In this document: one piece after another, positions 1 to 8,183 of the stretch | Layout of the letters: each line of letters starts with the position of its first letter | Numbering within the stretch: the stretch's first letter is position 1 | Source: Lutibacter sp. | GTDB lineage: Bacteria > Bacteroidota > Bacteroidia > Flavobacteriales > Flavobacteriaceae | Direction: 5' to 3' | Assembly (NCBI RefSeq): GCF_013139515.1 | Contig: NZ_WTAR01000099.1 | Coordinates: forward strand, 1 to 33,054 | Length of the DNA: 33,054 bases | Program-made: the position numbers and the translations under genes | Notes under the pieces: model-generated | Databases searched by the model: none | Seen by the model: only the letters and a program-made list of their open reading frames with translations | What the model was told of the DNA's origin: nothing

Positions 1-20
1 TTAAAAAAATATATAGACAA

Positions 21-815
21 ATGAAAATAGCAATTATAGGGACAGGAAATTTAGGTTATTCAATAGCTCTAGGGATATTATCTCAAAAAAGTTTTAACAT
101 TAAAAATCTATATTTAACAAAACGAAATACAGCCTCATTAAGTACTTGGGAAAACTTGCCAAATGTTACAATTTCTTCTGATAATAAAGAAGCAGTACGT
201 TTTTCTGATATTGTAATAGTTGCTGTACAGCCAAATCAGTTGCAAACTGTTTTAGAAGAAATTAAAGATGAAATAGATGCAAAAAAACATACTGTAATTT
301 CTGTTATCACAGGTAGGAAAATACATGAAATTGAAACCGTTTTAGGAAATGAAACGGCTATTATTAGAAGTATGCCAAACACAGCAATTTCTGTGGGGCA
401 ATCTATGACATGTTTAAGTGCAAATGAAAAAGGAAAAGAAAATATTGAGTTAGCCAAAACGATATTTAATTCGTTGGGAAAAACAATGTGCATTGAAGAA
501 AAATTAATGCAATCTGCCACGGTAATTTGCGCAAGCGGAATTGCTTTTTGGATGCGTTTAATTAGAGCTACTGCTCAAGGTGCAGTTCAACTTGGTTTTC
601 ATGCAGATGAAGCACAAGAATTAGCCATGCAAACTTGTTTAGGTGCGGCTAGTTTATTAATACAATCGGGGAATCACCCAGAGCAAGAAATTGATAAAGT
701 TACAACACCAAGCGGTTGTACTATTGAAGGTTTAAATGAGATGGAACATCAAGGGTTAAGCTCTTCAATAATTAAAGGATTGGTAACTTCATTTGAAAAA
801 ATTAATCAGATTTAA
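21..815 (+). CDS. proC: Pyrroline-5-carboxylate reductase
   Basis: This enzyme catalyses the last step of proline synthesis, reducing 1-pyrroline-5-carboxylate to proline with NAD(P)H in the cytoplasm. The N-terminus is a Rossmann dinucleotide fold with GTGNLG at residues 7-12, and the C-terminal part carries the family signature around TTPSGCTIEGLNEME near residue 230. At 264 residues it has the usual family length. It is the first complete gene of the window; the 20 bases before it are too few to identify the upstream gene, which in related genomes is often argC (known context, not seen here). argD follows after 11 bases, so the two are probably co-transcribed. Nothing in the sequence looks broken. 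Identification is firm. Confidence 0.95.
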   Translation: MKIAIIGTGNLGYSIALGILSQKSFNIKNLYLTKRNTASLSTWENLPNVTISSDNKEAVRFSDIVIVAVQPNQLQTVLEEIKDEIDAKKHTVISVITGRKIHEIETVLGNETAIIRSMPNTAISVGQSMTCLSANEKGKENIELAKTIFNSLGKTMCIEEKLMQSATVICASGIAFWMRLIRATAQGAVQLGFHADEAQELAMQTCLGAASLLIQSGNHPEQEIDKVTTPSGCTIEGLNEMEHQGLSSSIIKGLVTSFEKINQI

Positions 816-826
816 AATTTGTTGAT

Positions 827-1954
827 ATGGAATTATTTAATGTATATCCGTTGTATAATGTTACACCTGTAAAGGCTGAAGGAGCTTATGTTTGGGATGA
901 AAATAACACAAAATATTTAGATTTATATGGCGGCCATGGTGTAATTTCAATTGGACATACACATCCTTATTATGTTAATTTATTGAAGCAACAACTTGAT
1001 GCAATTGGATTTTATTCCAATTCAATTCAAAATCCGTTACAGCAAGAATTAGCTCAAAAATTAGGTGAGTTATCAGGATGTGAAAATTATAAATTGTTTT
1101 TGTGTAATTCAGGTGCTGAAGCAAATGAAAATGCGTTAAAATTAGCTTCATTTGAAACTGGAAAAAGTAGAATAGTTTCTTTTAACAATGCTTTTCATGG
1201 AAGAACATCAGCAGCAGTTGCAGCTACCGATAATAAGAATATAAATGCACCAATAAATTTACAGCAAGAAGTTACTTTTTTACCATTGAATGATATTGAA
1301 TTGGTAATTCATGAATTAGGAAAAGAAGATATAGCAGCAGTAATTATTGAAGGAATTCAAGGAGTTGGTGGTTTAGATGAAGGAACTACTGAATTTTTTA
1401 AAGAAGTTCAGGAAATATGTAATAAGAAAGAAGTGCCTTTGATTTTAGATGAAATTCAGTCTGGTTACGGTAGAAGCGGTCAATTTTTTGCGTTTCAGTA
1501 TCATAATATTCAACCTGATATTATTACAATTGCTAAAGGAATGGCAAACGGATTTCCAATTGGAGGGGTGCTGATTTCAGATAAATATAAAGCTAAATTT
1601 GGAATGTTGGGAACTACTTTTGGAGGAAATCATTTAGCTTGTGCAGCAGCAATTTCAGTGTTAGATATTCTTAAAAAGGAGAACTTAGTAAGTAATGTAA
1701 ATGAAGTTTCTAATTATTTTTTAGAAGAAATTAAAGCCATTTCTCAAGTGAAAAAAGTAAAAGGAAAAGGCTTAATGCTAGGTATTGAATTTGATTTTGA
1801 AGTTGGAGAGCTAAGAAAGAAATTAATTTTTGACAAGCACATTTTTACAGGTGGTTCAAGCAATAAAAATTTATTAAGAATTTTACCACCATTAAATATA
1901 AATAAAGAACACATCGCTATTTTTATAAACGCTTTGAAAGAAATTTTAAAATAA
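827..1954 (+). CDS. argD: Acylornithine aminotransferase (class III, PLP)
   Basis: This PLP-dependent transaminase converts N-acyl-glutamate-5-semialdehyde to N-acylornithine, with glutamate as amino donor. Visible motifs are NSGAEANE at 94-101, FHGRT at 123-127, LDEIQSG at 207-213 and the Schiff-base lysine K237 in IAKGMANG. Its 375 residues are a little shorter than the E. coli enzyme but normal for Bacteroidetes. The stop codon overlaps the proA start by one base (TAATG), which suggests translational coupling. Because the carbamoyltransferase of this cluster looks like the succinylornithine type, the physiological substrate may be N-succinyl-glutamate semialdehyde; that is inference. A plain ornithine aminotransferase is the main alternative, but arg-cluster context favours ArgD. 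Confidence 0.92.
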   Translation: MELFNVYPLYNVTPVKAEGAYVWDENNTKYLDLYGGHGVISIGHTHPYYVNLLKQQLDAIGFYSNSIQNPLQQELAQKLGELSGCENYKLFLCNSGAEANENALKLASFETGKSRIVSFNNAFHGRTSAAVAATDNKNINAPINLQQEVTFLPLNDIELVIHELGKEDIAAVIIEGIQGVGGLDEGTTEFFKEVQEICNKKEVPLILDEIQSGYGRSGQFFAFQYHNIQPDIITIAKGMANGFPIGGVLISDKYKAKFGMLGTTFGGNHLACAAAISVLDILKKENLVSNVNEVSNYFLEEIKAISQVKKVKGKGLMLGIEFDFEVGELRKKLIFDKHIFTGGSSNKNLLRILPPLNINKEHIAIFINALKEILK

Positions 1955-3150
1955 TGAATACTACTTTAACTTCACAACAACGAAATAATGTTTTACTTTC
2001 AATGGCTCATTTAATTGCGGCTGAAAAACCAGAAATATTGAATGCAAATAAGTTAGATGTTGACAATTATAATGGTGATGATTTAGCAATGTATGATCGT
2101 TTAAAAGTGGATGAAGAAAAAATTGACGGAATGATTTTATCGTTGCAGCAGTTAATTGCTGATGTTGATCCAGTGGGAAAAGATTTGTTTCATTTTACAC
2201 ACGAAAACGGATTAAAAATAACCAATAAATCTGCGCCTTTTGGTACAGTTTTAATTATTTATGAATCTAGACCAGACGTGACTGTTGAAGCAGCTGGAAT
2301 TGCTTTTAAATCGGGAAATAAAATTTTATTAAAAGGAGGAAAGGAATCCATAAATTCAAACTTAAAAATTGTGGATTTATGGCACAAAGCATTAACCGAA
2401 AATAATATTTCAACAAATTGGGTGGAATATTTAAATTATAATAGAACCGAAACCCAAGCATTTTTAGAAAACCCTACACAAAAAGTAGATTTAATTGTAC
2501 CGCGTGGAGGTGAAAAATTAATTGCTTTTGTAAAGAAAAACGCAACCTGCCCAGTAATTGTAAGTGGTAGAGGAAATAACTTTATTTATGTAGATACTGA
2601 AGCTGATTTAGAGCTTGCTTTAAAAGTGATAATTAATGGAAAAATAGCAAAAATATCAGCGTGTAATGCGGTAGATAAAGTTTTAATTAATAAGAACCTT
2701 CCAGTTAAAGAAGTTTTTATTAAAAATCTGATAAAGAAATTGTTAGAGTCAAATGTTGAAATTTTAGGAGATGTAGATGTGTCAGCTTTTGAAAATGTTT
2801 CAGCCTTTGATAATGAGGATATTTGGTTTGAAGAATTTTTAGATTATAAAATTGTAATTGGAAGTGTAAATTCTTCGGAAGAAGCTATTGCTAAAATCAA
2901 CAAATACGGAGGTGGACATTCAGCAGTTATTATTACAAAAAATGACGAAATTGCAACCGCTTTTATGGAATCTGTTGATTCTGCAGCAGTGTATCAGAAT
3001 GCTTCTACTCGTTTTACAGATGGTGGTCAGTTTGGCTTGGGTGGTGAATTGGCAATTAGCACAGATAAGCTGCATCATAGAGGTCCAATGGGATTGCAAC
3101 ATTTAGTAACAAACAAATGGTTTATATACGGAGATGGGCAAATCAGATAA
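1954..3150 (+). CDS. proA: Glutamate-5-semialdehyde dehydrogenase (gamma-glutamyl phosphate reductase)
   Basis: ProA reduces gamma-glutamyl phosphate to glutamate-5-semialdehyde with NADPH, the second step of proline synthesis. The protein has the aldehyde-dehydrogenase-like fold with YESRPDVTVEAAG near residues 103-115, VPRGGEKLI at 182-190 and the likely catalytic cysteine C237 in SACNAVDK. Its 398 residues match the family. It starts inside the argD stop codon and ends 17 bases into proB, so argD, proA and proB form a tightly coupled block. The nucleotide-binding and catalytic parts look intact. The gene order proA-proB is the reverse of the common proBA order, although both lie on the same transcript. 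Confidence 0.95.
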   Translation: MNTTLTSQQRNNVLLSMAHLIAAEKPEILNANKLDVDNYNGDDLAMYDRLKVDEEKIDGMILSLQQLIADVDPVGKDLFHFTHENGLKITNKSAPFGTVLIIYESRPDVTVEAAGIAFKSGNKILLKGGKESINSNLKIVDLWHKALTENNISTNWVEYLNYNRTETQAFLENPTQKVDLIVPRGGEKLIAFVKKNATCPVIVSGRGNNFIYVDTEADLELALKVIINGKIAKISACNAVDKVLINKNLPVKEVFIKNLIKKLLESNVEILGDVDVSAFENVSAFDNEDIWFEEFLDYKIVIGSVNSSEEAIAKINKYGGGHSAVIITKNDEIATAFMESVDSAAVYQNASTRFTDGGQFGLGGELAISTDKLHHRGPMGLQHLVTNKWFIYGDGQIR

Positions 3151-3910
3151 AAAGAGAATTTTACTCAAAATAGGTACACATGTGCTCACCAAAGGAACTA
3201 ATAATATTTCTAGAGGTAAAATTGAAGACATTGCACAACAAATAGCCTTGTTAAAAGATGATTACGAATTTGTAATTGTGAGCTCTGGCGCAATAGCTGC
3301 AGCCAAACAATTTGTAAATTTAGAGAGTAACGGAAAGGAAATTAATGTAAAGCAAGCATTAGCATCTATTGGTCAACCACATTTAATGCGAATTTTTCAA
3401 GAAAATTTTAGAGAATTAGGGTTGTTAACTTCACAATGTTTATTGTCGTATTCAGATTTTGAGAAAAAACAATCCAAAAAAAATATTGTAAATACAATTA
3501 ATGTATTAGTTGAAAATAGCTATATTCCTATTATTAATGAAAATGATACTGTAGCAACTGATGAGATTAAATTTGGTGATAATGATAAGTTATCGGCATT
3601 AGCAGCAGTTTTGTTAGAGGTTGATTTACTGATAATTGCCACCAATACAAATGGTGTTTACACCAAAGAATCTATCAATAATAACAATTTAAAAACTATT
3701 GTGAAAACAGCTGATATTGAACTCTTAAAAGGCGAAGCTGAAAAATCTGTTTCTAATGGAGGAACCGGAGGAATGAAAACTAAAATTGAAGCTGCTGAAA
3801 TAGCACAAAAAGCCAATATTGAAACCTGGATTTTAAATGGTTCAAACGATAATTTTATAGTTAACGCAATTAATAATAAGGCAGAATTCACAAAAATAAC
3901 AATACAATAA
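3134..3910 (+). CDS. proB: Glutamate 5-kinase, short form without PUA domain
   Basis: ProB phosphorylates glutamate to gamma-glutamyl phosphate, committing it to proline. The sequence is an amino-acid-kinase domain: KIGTHVLTKG near residues 12-21, VSSGAIAAA near 49-57, NENDTVATDEIKFGDND near 135-151 and a GGTGGMKTKI nucleotide-site segment near 213-222. At 258 residues it stops at the end of the kinase domain; the C-terminal PUA domain of the E. coli enzyme (367 residues) is missing. PUA-less glutamate 5-kinases are known, so this is not a truncation. The ATG lies 17 bases inside proA, preceded by GGAG directly against the start codon. argF' begins one base after the stop. Confidence 0.93.
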   Translation: MGKSDKKRILLKIGTHVLTKGTNNISRGKIEDIAQQIALLKDDYEFVIVSSGAIAAAKQFVNLESNGKEINVKQALASIGQPHLMRIFQENFRELGLLTSQCLLSYSDFEKKQSKKNIVNTINVLVENSYIPIINENDTVATDEIKFGDNDKLSALAAVLLEVDLLIIATNTNGVYTKESINNNNLKTIVKTADIELLKGEAEKSVSNGGTGGMKTKIEAAEIAQKANIETWILNGSNDNFIVNAINNKAEFTKITIQ

Positions 3911-3911
3911 A

Positions 3912-4859
3912 ATGCAACATTACACTAGCTTAAAAGATTTGGATAGTTTGCAAATAACAGTGCAAGAGGCTATTGAGTTAAAGAAAAACGAATTACAGTT
4001 TAAAACTCTTGGAGAAGGGAAAACAATTTGTTTATTATTTTTTAACAATAGTTTACGTACACGTTTAAGCACTCAAAAAGCAGCTCAAAATTTAGGAATG
4101 CATACTATTGTAATGAATTTTGGAAGCGAAGGTTGGCAATTAGAGTTTGAAGATGGAGTTGTAATGAATCAAAATAAATCTGAACATATAAAAGAAGCGG
4201 CGAAAGTAATTGCGCAATATTGCAATATTGTGGCTATTAGAGCTTTTGCATCGTTGACTGATAAAGAAAAAGACAATGCCGAAATTGTGATAAATAGTTT
4301 CGAGAAATATGCAGGGATTCCGGTTGTAAATATGGAAAGCGCCACGGGGCATCCTTTACAAGCGTTGGCTGATGCAATTACTATGGAGGAAAACAAAGTT
4401 TTACATAAACCAAAAGTTGTATTGAGTTGGGCTCCGCATCCAAAGGCATTGCCACATGCAGTAGCAAATTCTTTTGTAGAAATGATGCAATTTCAAGGTG
4501 CCGATTTTGTAATTACACATCCAGAAGGTTATGAGTTGAATCCTGAAATAACGAAGAATTCAACCATAGAATACAATCAGGAAAAAGCTTTTGAAAATGC
4601 AGATTTTATTTATGTTAAAAATTGGAGTTCTTATAAAGAATACGGGCAGGTTTTAAAAACTGATTCGGAATGGATGATTAATGCAGATAAAATGAAATTA
4701 ACAAATAATGCGAAGTTTATGCACTGTTTGCCAGTTAGAAGAAATGTGATAGTTGCAGATGAAGTGATAGATTCTGAAAATTCAATTGTGATTCAGCAGG
4801 CAAATAATAGAACTTATTCTGCACAAATTGTGTTGAAGAAAATATTGGAGAACTTATAG
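3912..4859 (+). CDS. argF': N-succinylornithine (or N-acetylornithine) carbamoyltransferase
   Basis: This enzyme carbamoylates an N-acylated ornithine instead of free ornithine, the Bacteroidetes variant of arginine synthesis. Carbamoyl-phosphate-site residues are seen in NSLRTRLS (46-53) and HPLQ (147-150), and HCLPVRRN at 271-278 replaces the HCLP-GRR type loop of true OTCases. Whole-length similarity from memory is to the Bacteroides fragilis succinylornithine transcarbamylase, including the WAPHPK-LPHAV region and ITHPEGYELNPE. Position 90, Pro in that enzyme and the counterpart of Glu92 in the Xanthomonas acetylornithine enzyme, is Ser here (NKSEHI). A small residue there is expected to favour the succinyl substrate. 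Carbamoyltransferase identity is firm; acyl specificity is inferred. Confidence 0.92.
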   Translation: MQHYTSLKDLDSLQITVQEAIELKKNELQFKTLGEGKTICLLFFNNSLRTRLSTQKAAQNLGMHTIVMNFGSEGWQLEFEDGVVMNQNKSEHIKEAAKVIAQYCNIVAIRAFASLTDKEKDNAEIVINSFEKYAGIPVVNMESATGHPLQALADAITMEENKVLHKPKVVLSWAPHPKALPHAVANSFVEMMQFQGADFVITHPEGYELNPEITKNSTIEYNQEKAFENADFIYVKNWSSYKEYGQVLKTDSEWMINADKMKLTNNAKFMHCLPVRRNVIVADEVIDSENSIVIQQANNRTYSAQIVLKKILENL

Positions 4860-4877
4860 TCTTAAAATAATAAAAAG

Positions 4878-4959
4878 TCGTCATTCTGAACTTGTTTCAG
4901 AATCTCATCATAGTGATCGCAAGTTATTATGCGAACCTGAATCAGGTTCAGGTTGACGA
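4878..4959. repeat. Imperfect palindromic repeat element A (argF'-argB gap)
   Basis: The two ends form a long imperfect inverted repeat: TCGTCATTCTGAAC at the left and its relaxed complement ending in GGTTGACGA at the right. Each half contains its own short palindrome (CTGAACTTGTTTCAG and CCTGAATCAGG). The GC content is higher than the surrounding DNA. The form is that of a REP- or MITE-like dispersed element with no coding capacity. Closely similar TCATTCTGAAC...TTCAGAATC units are, from memory, scattered through many flavobacterial genomes. In mRNA it would fold into hairpins between argF' and argB. Confidence 0.7.
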
Positions 4960-4970
4960 AAATTTAATTT

Positions 4971-5039
4971 GTCATTCCTGCGAAGGCAGGAATCCAAAGA
5001 ATGTTTATAGAAATAGGTTCCTGCCTTCGCAGGAATGAC
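4971..5039. repeat. Palindromic repeat element B (argF'-argB gap)
   Basis: A near-perfect inverted repeat with 25- and 24-base arms (4971-4995 and 5016-5039) differs by one base deletion and has a 20-base AT-rich centre. Each arm holds a small hairpin, CCTGC-GAAG-GCAGG or its complement. The sequence is unrelated to element A eleven bases upstream. It resembles widespread non-autonomous palindromic elements (GTCATTCCTGCGAAGGCAGG type) of many bacteria. It lies 20 bases before argB and could weaken or stabilise the transcript there; this effect is inferred. Confidence 0.75.
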
Positions 5040-5059
5040 ATTTAGAAATAGAATAAAAA

Positions 5060-5842
5060 ATGAAAAGTAAACTTAATATCGTTAAAATAGGAGGGAACAT
5101 CATTAATGATGAGGTTGCTTTAGCTTCCTTTTTAAAAGATTTTTCTGAATTAGAAGGTTTTAAAATTTTAGTTCACGGAGGAGGAAAAAGAGCTACTGAA
5201 ATTGCTTCAGAAATGGGTTTAAAACCTAAAATGATAAACGGTAGAAGAGTAACTGATGAAGCTAATTTAGAAGTGGTTACTATGGTATATGCAGGTTTGT
5301 TAAATAAAAATATAACGGCTCAATTACAGCAAAATAATTGCAATGCTTTAGGTTTGTCGGGAGTTGATGCAAATTGTATATTGGCTCACAAACGTATTGT
5401 TAAAGAGATTGATTATGGGTTTGCAGGTGATGTAGATGAAGTAAATACTGAAACTATCAATGTGTTTTTACAAAATAATATGACTCCGATTTTTTGTGCA
5501 ATTACACACGATAAAAAAGGACAATTATTAAATACTAATGCTGATACAATTGCTTCAGAAGTTGCAATTGCAATGAGTGATTTGTTCAATGTTCAGTTAA
5601 ATTATGTATTTGAATTGAAAGGTGTTTTAGAAACCATTGAAGATGGAAATTCAGTAATTAAAGACATTAATCTAAACAAATACGAACAGTTAATAGAGCA
5701 GGGTGTTATTTCAGAAGGTATGATTCCTAAACTTCATAATTGTTTTAGCGCATTAAAAAAAGGAGTTCAAAAAGTAAAAATTGGAGATGCTTCATTGGTG
5801 AAAAATGAAGCAAATTTATTTACAACATTAAGTTTAAAATAA
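5060..5842 (+). CDS. argB: N-acylglutamate kinase
   Basis: ArgB phosphorylates N-acylglutamate, the second step of arginine synthesis and often the point of arginine feedback. The protein is an amino-acid-kinase domain with KIGGNIIN at 9-16, HGGGKRATE at 40-48, GRRVTDEANLEVV near 61-73 and TPIFCAITHDKKGQLLNTNADTIAS in the substrate and nucleotide region, here quoted only in part as NTNADTIAS. Its 260 residues fit the family. It comes after the repeat-filled gap, so it may have its own expression control, and its stop overlaps the next start by one base. Given the neighbouring carbamoyltransferase the substrate may be N-succinylglutamate; this is not decided by sequence. Confidence 0.94.
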   Translation: MKSKLNIVKIGGNIINDEVALASFLKDFSELEGFKILVHGGGKRATEIASEMGLKPKMINGRRVTDEANLEVVTMVYAGLLNKNITAQLQQNNCNALGLSGVDANCILAHKRIVKEIDYGFAGDVDEVNTETINVFLQNNMTPIFCAITHDKKGQLLNTNADTIASEVAIAMSDLFNVQLNYVFELKGVLETIEDGNSVIKDINLNKYEQLIEQGVISEGMIPKLHNCFSALKKGVQKVKIGDASLVKNEANLFTTLSLK

Positions 5843-6900
5843 TGATAAATCAACTTACAAAAGAAGCTATTGAATTGTTGAAGAATTTAATTTCAAAGCA
5901 GTCATTTTCAGGAGAAGAAAATGAAACAGCCTTGTTAATTATGCAATGGTTTTCTAGTCATGATATAAAATTTGAAAGTGATAAACATAATGTTTGGGCA
6001 AAAAACAAGCATTTTGATGTATCGAAAAAAACAATATTGCTTAACTCGCATCACGATACAGTAAAACCAAATAAAGGATATACAAAAGATCCTTTAAACC
6101 CGGAAGTTGTTGATGGTAAATTATATGGTTTAGGAAGTAATGATGCCGGTGGTTGTTTGGTTTCATTATTGGCATCATTCACGTATTTTTATAATCGCAA
6201 TGATTTGAATTATAATTTTATAATTGTAGCTTCTGCCGAGGAAGAAAATTCTGGGCCAAATGGTTTAAATAGTATGCTAAAAGTGATTCCTGAAATTGAT
6301 TTTGCTATTGTTGGAGAGCCAACATTAATGCAATTAGCAATTGCTGAAAAGGGTTTAATGGTGTTAAATTGTGAAGCAAAAGGAACTGCAGGTCACGCTG
6401 CACACGGCATAGGAGATAATGCAATTTATAATGCAATTGAAGATATTAATTGGTTTCAAACTTTTGAATTTCCAAAGGTTTCTGAAACTTTAGGTAAAGT
6501 TAAAATGACAGTTACACAAGTTGAAGCAGGACATCAACACAATGTGATTCCGGCTAGTTGTAACTACGTGGTTGATGTTAGGGTTACTGATGCGTATAGC
6601 AATCAAGAAGTTAATGAAATTATACAATCAAATGTGAAGTCTGAAGTATGCCCAAGATCACTTCGTTTAAACTCTTCTTCCATCCCAAAAGAGCATCCAA
6701 TTGTTGAAGCTGGTATTAAATTAGGAAGAGAAACGTATGGTTCGCCAACATTGTCTGATCAGGCGGTGTTAAGTTGTCCATCGTTAAAATTAGGGCCTGG
6801 GCAAAGTTTACGTTCACATACAGCCGATGAGTTTATTTATTTGAACGAAATTGAAGAAGGTATAGATTTGTACATTAAAATATTAAATGAAATTATATAA
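5842..6900 (+). CDS. argE: M20-family N-acylornithine/N-acylcitrulline deacylase (ArgE-type)
   Basis: This zinc-dependent amidohydrolase removes the N-acyl group; with a succinylornithine carbamoyltransferase upstream, the substrate should be N-succinyl- or N-acetylcitrulline rather than acylornithine (inferred from pathway order). M20 metal ligands are visible: H70-x-D72 in SHHDTV, bridging D101 in GSNDAGG, the catalytic E133 with E134 in SAEEENSG, E159 in VGEPT and H326 in SLRSHTADEF. The central dimerisation domain lies around residues 170-280. Its 352 residues are typical for the short Bacteroidetes forms. The start codon overlaps the argB stop (TAATG), and argH follows after two bases. 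Other M20 peptidases look similar, but the context settles the role. Confidence 0.88.
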   Translation: MINQLTKEAIELLKNLISKQSFSGEENETALLIMQWFSSHDIKFESDKHNVWAKNKHFDVSKKTILLNSHHDTVKPNKGYTKDPLNPEVVDGKLYGLGSNDAGGCLVSLLASFTYFYNRNDLNYNFIIVASAEEENSGPNGLNSMLKVIPEIDFAIVGEPTLMQLAIAEKGLMVLNCEAKGTAGHAAHGIGDNAIYNAIEDINWFQTFEFPKVSETLGKVKMTVTQVEAGHQHNVIPASCNYVVDVRVTDAYSNQEVNEIIQSNVKSEVCPRSLRLNSSSIPKEHPIVEAGIKLGRETYGSPTLSDQAVLSCPSLKLGPGQSLRSHTADEFIYLNEIEEGIDLYIKILNEII

Positions 6901-6902
6901 TT

Positions 6903-8180
6903 ATGAAACTTTGGGATAAAGGATTTTCAACCGATAAAAAAATAGATTTATTTACTGTTGGAAACGACAGAGAATTAGATTTAATTTTGGCAAAATACGA
7001 TGTGATTGGTAATGTTGCACATGCAAAAATGTTACATAGCATTGGTTTGTTAACTGCGAAAGAATTACAATCTTTAGAAACAGAATTAGAGTTGATTTTA
7101 GCTGATATTAATAATGGAAATTTTATTATTGAAGATACATTTGAAGATGTTCATTCTAAAATAGAATTTTTATTAACGGAGAAGTTAGGAGATACAGGTA
7201 AAAAAATTCATACAGCTCGTTCAAGAAATGACCAGGTTTTGGTTGATGTGCATTTATATGTAAAAGATGCATTAGACGAAATTGAAGGTGGCGTTGATGA
7301 GCTTTTTGATTTGTTAATTAAATTAGCCGAACAATATAAAGATGTTTTACTACCAGGTTATACGCATTTACAAGTGGCAATGCCTTCGTCTTTTGGAATG
7401 TGGTTTTCTGCGTATGCTGAAAGTTTAATTGATGATATTTATTTTATAAAAGCAGCTTACAAAGTAGCGGATCAAAATCCGTTAGGTTCTGCAGCTGGTT
7501 ATGGAAGTTCATTCCAAATTGATAGAGATTTTACAACCAAAGAATTAAATTTTGAAACATTAAAATACAACTCTGTTGCTGCTCAAATGGGAAGAGGAAA
7601 GCTAGAAAAGTCGGTAGCTTTTGCACTAAGTTCAGTAGCAAGTACATTGGCAAAAATGAGCATGGATATTTGTTTATATATGAGTCAAAACTTTAGTTTT
7701 ATTTCATTTCCAGATGAATTAACAACAGGCTCAAGTATAATGCCGCATAAAAAAAACCCAGATGTTTTTGAATTGATAAGAGGAAAATGTAATAAACTAC
7801 AAGCCTTACCTTATGAGTTTACATTAATTACAACTAATTTACCAAGTGGTTATCACAGAGATTTACAACTGTTAAAAGAAGGATTAATTCCATCATTTTC
7901 AGTATTAAAATCGTGTTTAGAAATGTTGACTTATTCGTTACATAATATTCAAATAAACGATGCTATAATTGATGATGATAAATATTTGTATTTGTTTAGT
8001 GTAGAGGAGGTTAACAAGTTAGTTCAAAATGGAACACCATTTAGAGATGCCTATAAAATTATTGGAAAAAGTATTAATGAAGGCACTTTTAATCCAGAAA
8101 AAAAAGTAATTCACACACACAAAGGAAGTGTTGGAAATTTATGTTTAGGGGATATTATAGAAAAGAAGAATAACGCTTAA
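6903..8180 (+). CDS. argH: Argininosuccinate lyase
   Basis: ArgH splits argininosuccinate into arginine and fumarate, the last step of the pathway. The fumarase/aspartase superfamily signature GSSIMPHKKNPD is at 276-287, and TARSRNDQV, which contacts the substrate, is near residues 103-111. Its length of 425 residues is slightly below the common 455-460 but normal for the phylum. It closes the arg/pro operon. The stop codon is only three bases from the stop of the opposite-strand pseudouridine synthase gene, and no hairpin terminator is visible between them. argG, needed just before this step, is not in the window. Confidence 0.96.
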   Translation: MKLWDKGFSTDKKIDLFTVGNDRELDLILAKYDVIGNVAHAKMLHSIGLLTAKELQSLETELELILADINNGNFIIEDTFEDVHSKIEFLLTEKLGDTGKKIHTARSRNDQVLVDVHLYVKDALDEIEGGVDELFDLLIKLAEQYKDVLLPGYTHLQVAMPSSFGMWFSAYAESLIDDIYFIKAAYKVADQNPLGSAAGYGSSFQIDRDFTTKELNFETLKYNSVAAQMGRGKLEKSVAFALSSVASTLAKMSMDICLYMSQNFSFISFPDELTTGSSIMPHKKNPDVFELIRGKCNKLQALPYEFTLITTNLPSGYHRDLQLLKEGLIPSFSVLKSCLEMLTYSLHNIQINDAIIDDDKYLYLFSVEEVNKLVQNGTPFRDAYKIIGKSINEGTFNPEKKVIHTHKGSVGNLCLGDIIEKKNNA

Positions 8181-8183
8181 TTT

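Noticed and set aside
3134-3160. proB possibly a truncated or frameshifted gene because it is much shorter than the E. coli form
   Set aside because: The kinase domain is complete and the stop is followed one base later by argF'; PUA-less forms are a known natural variant.
4860-5059. CRISPR-like short repeats between argF' and argB
   Set aside because: The repeats are inverted, not direct, differ from each other, and have no regular spacers.
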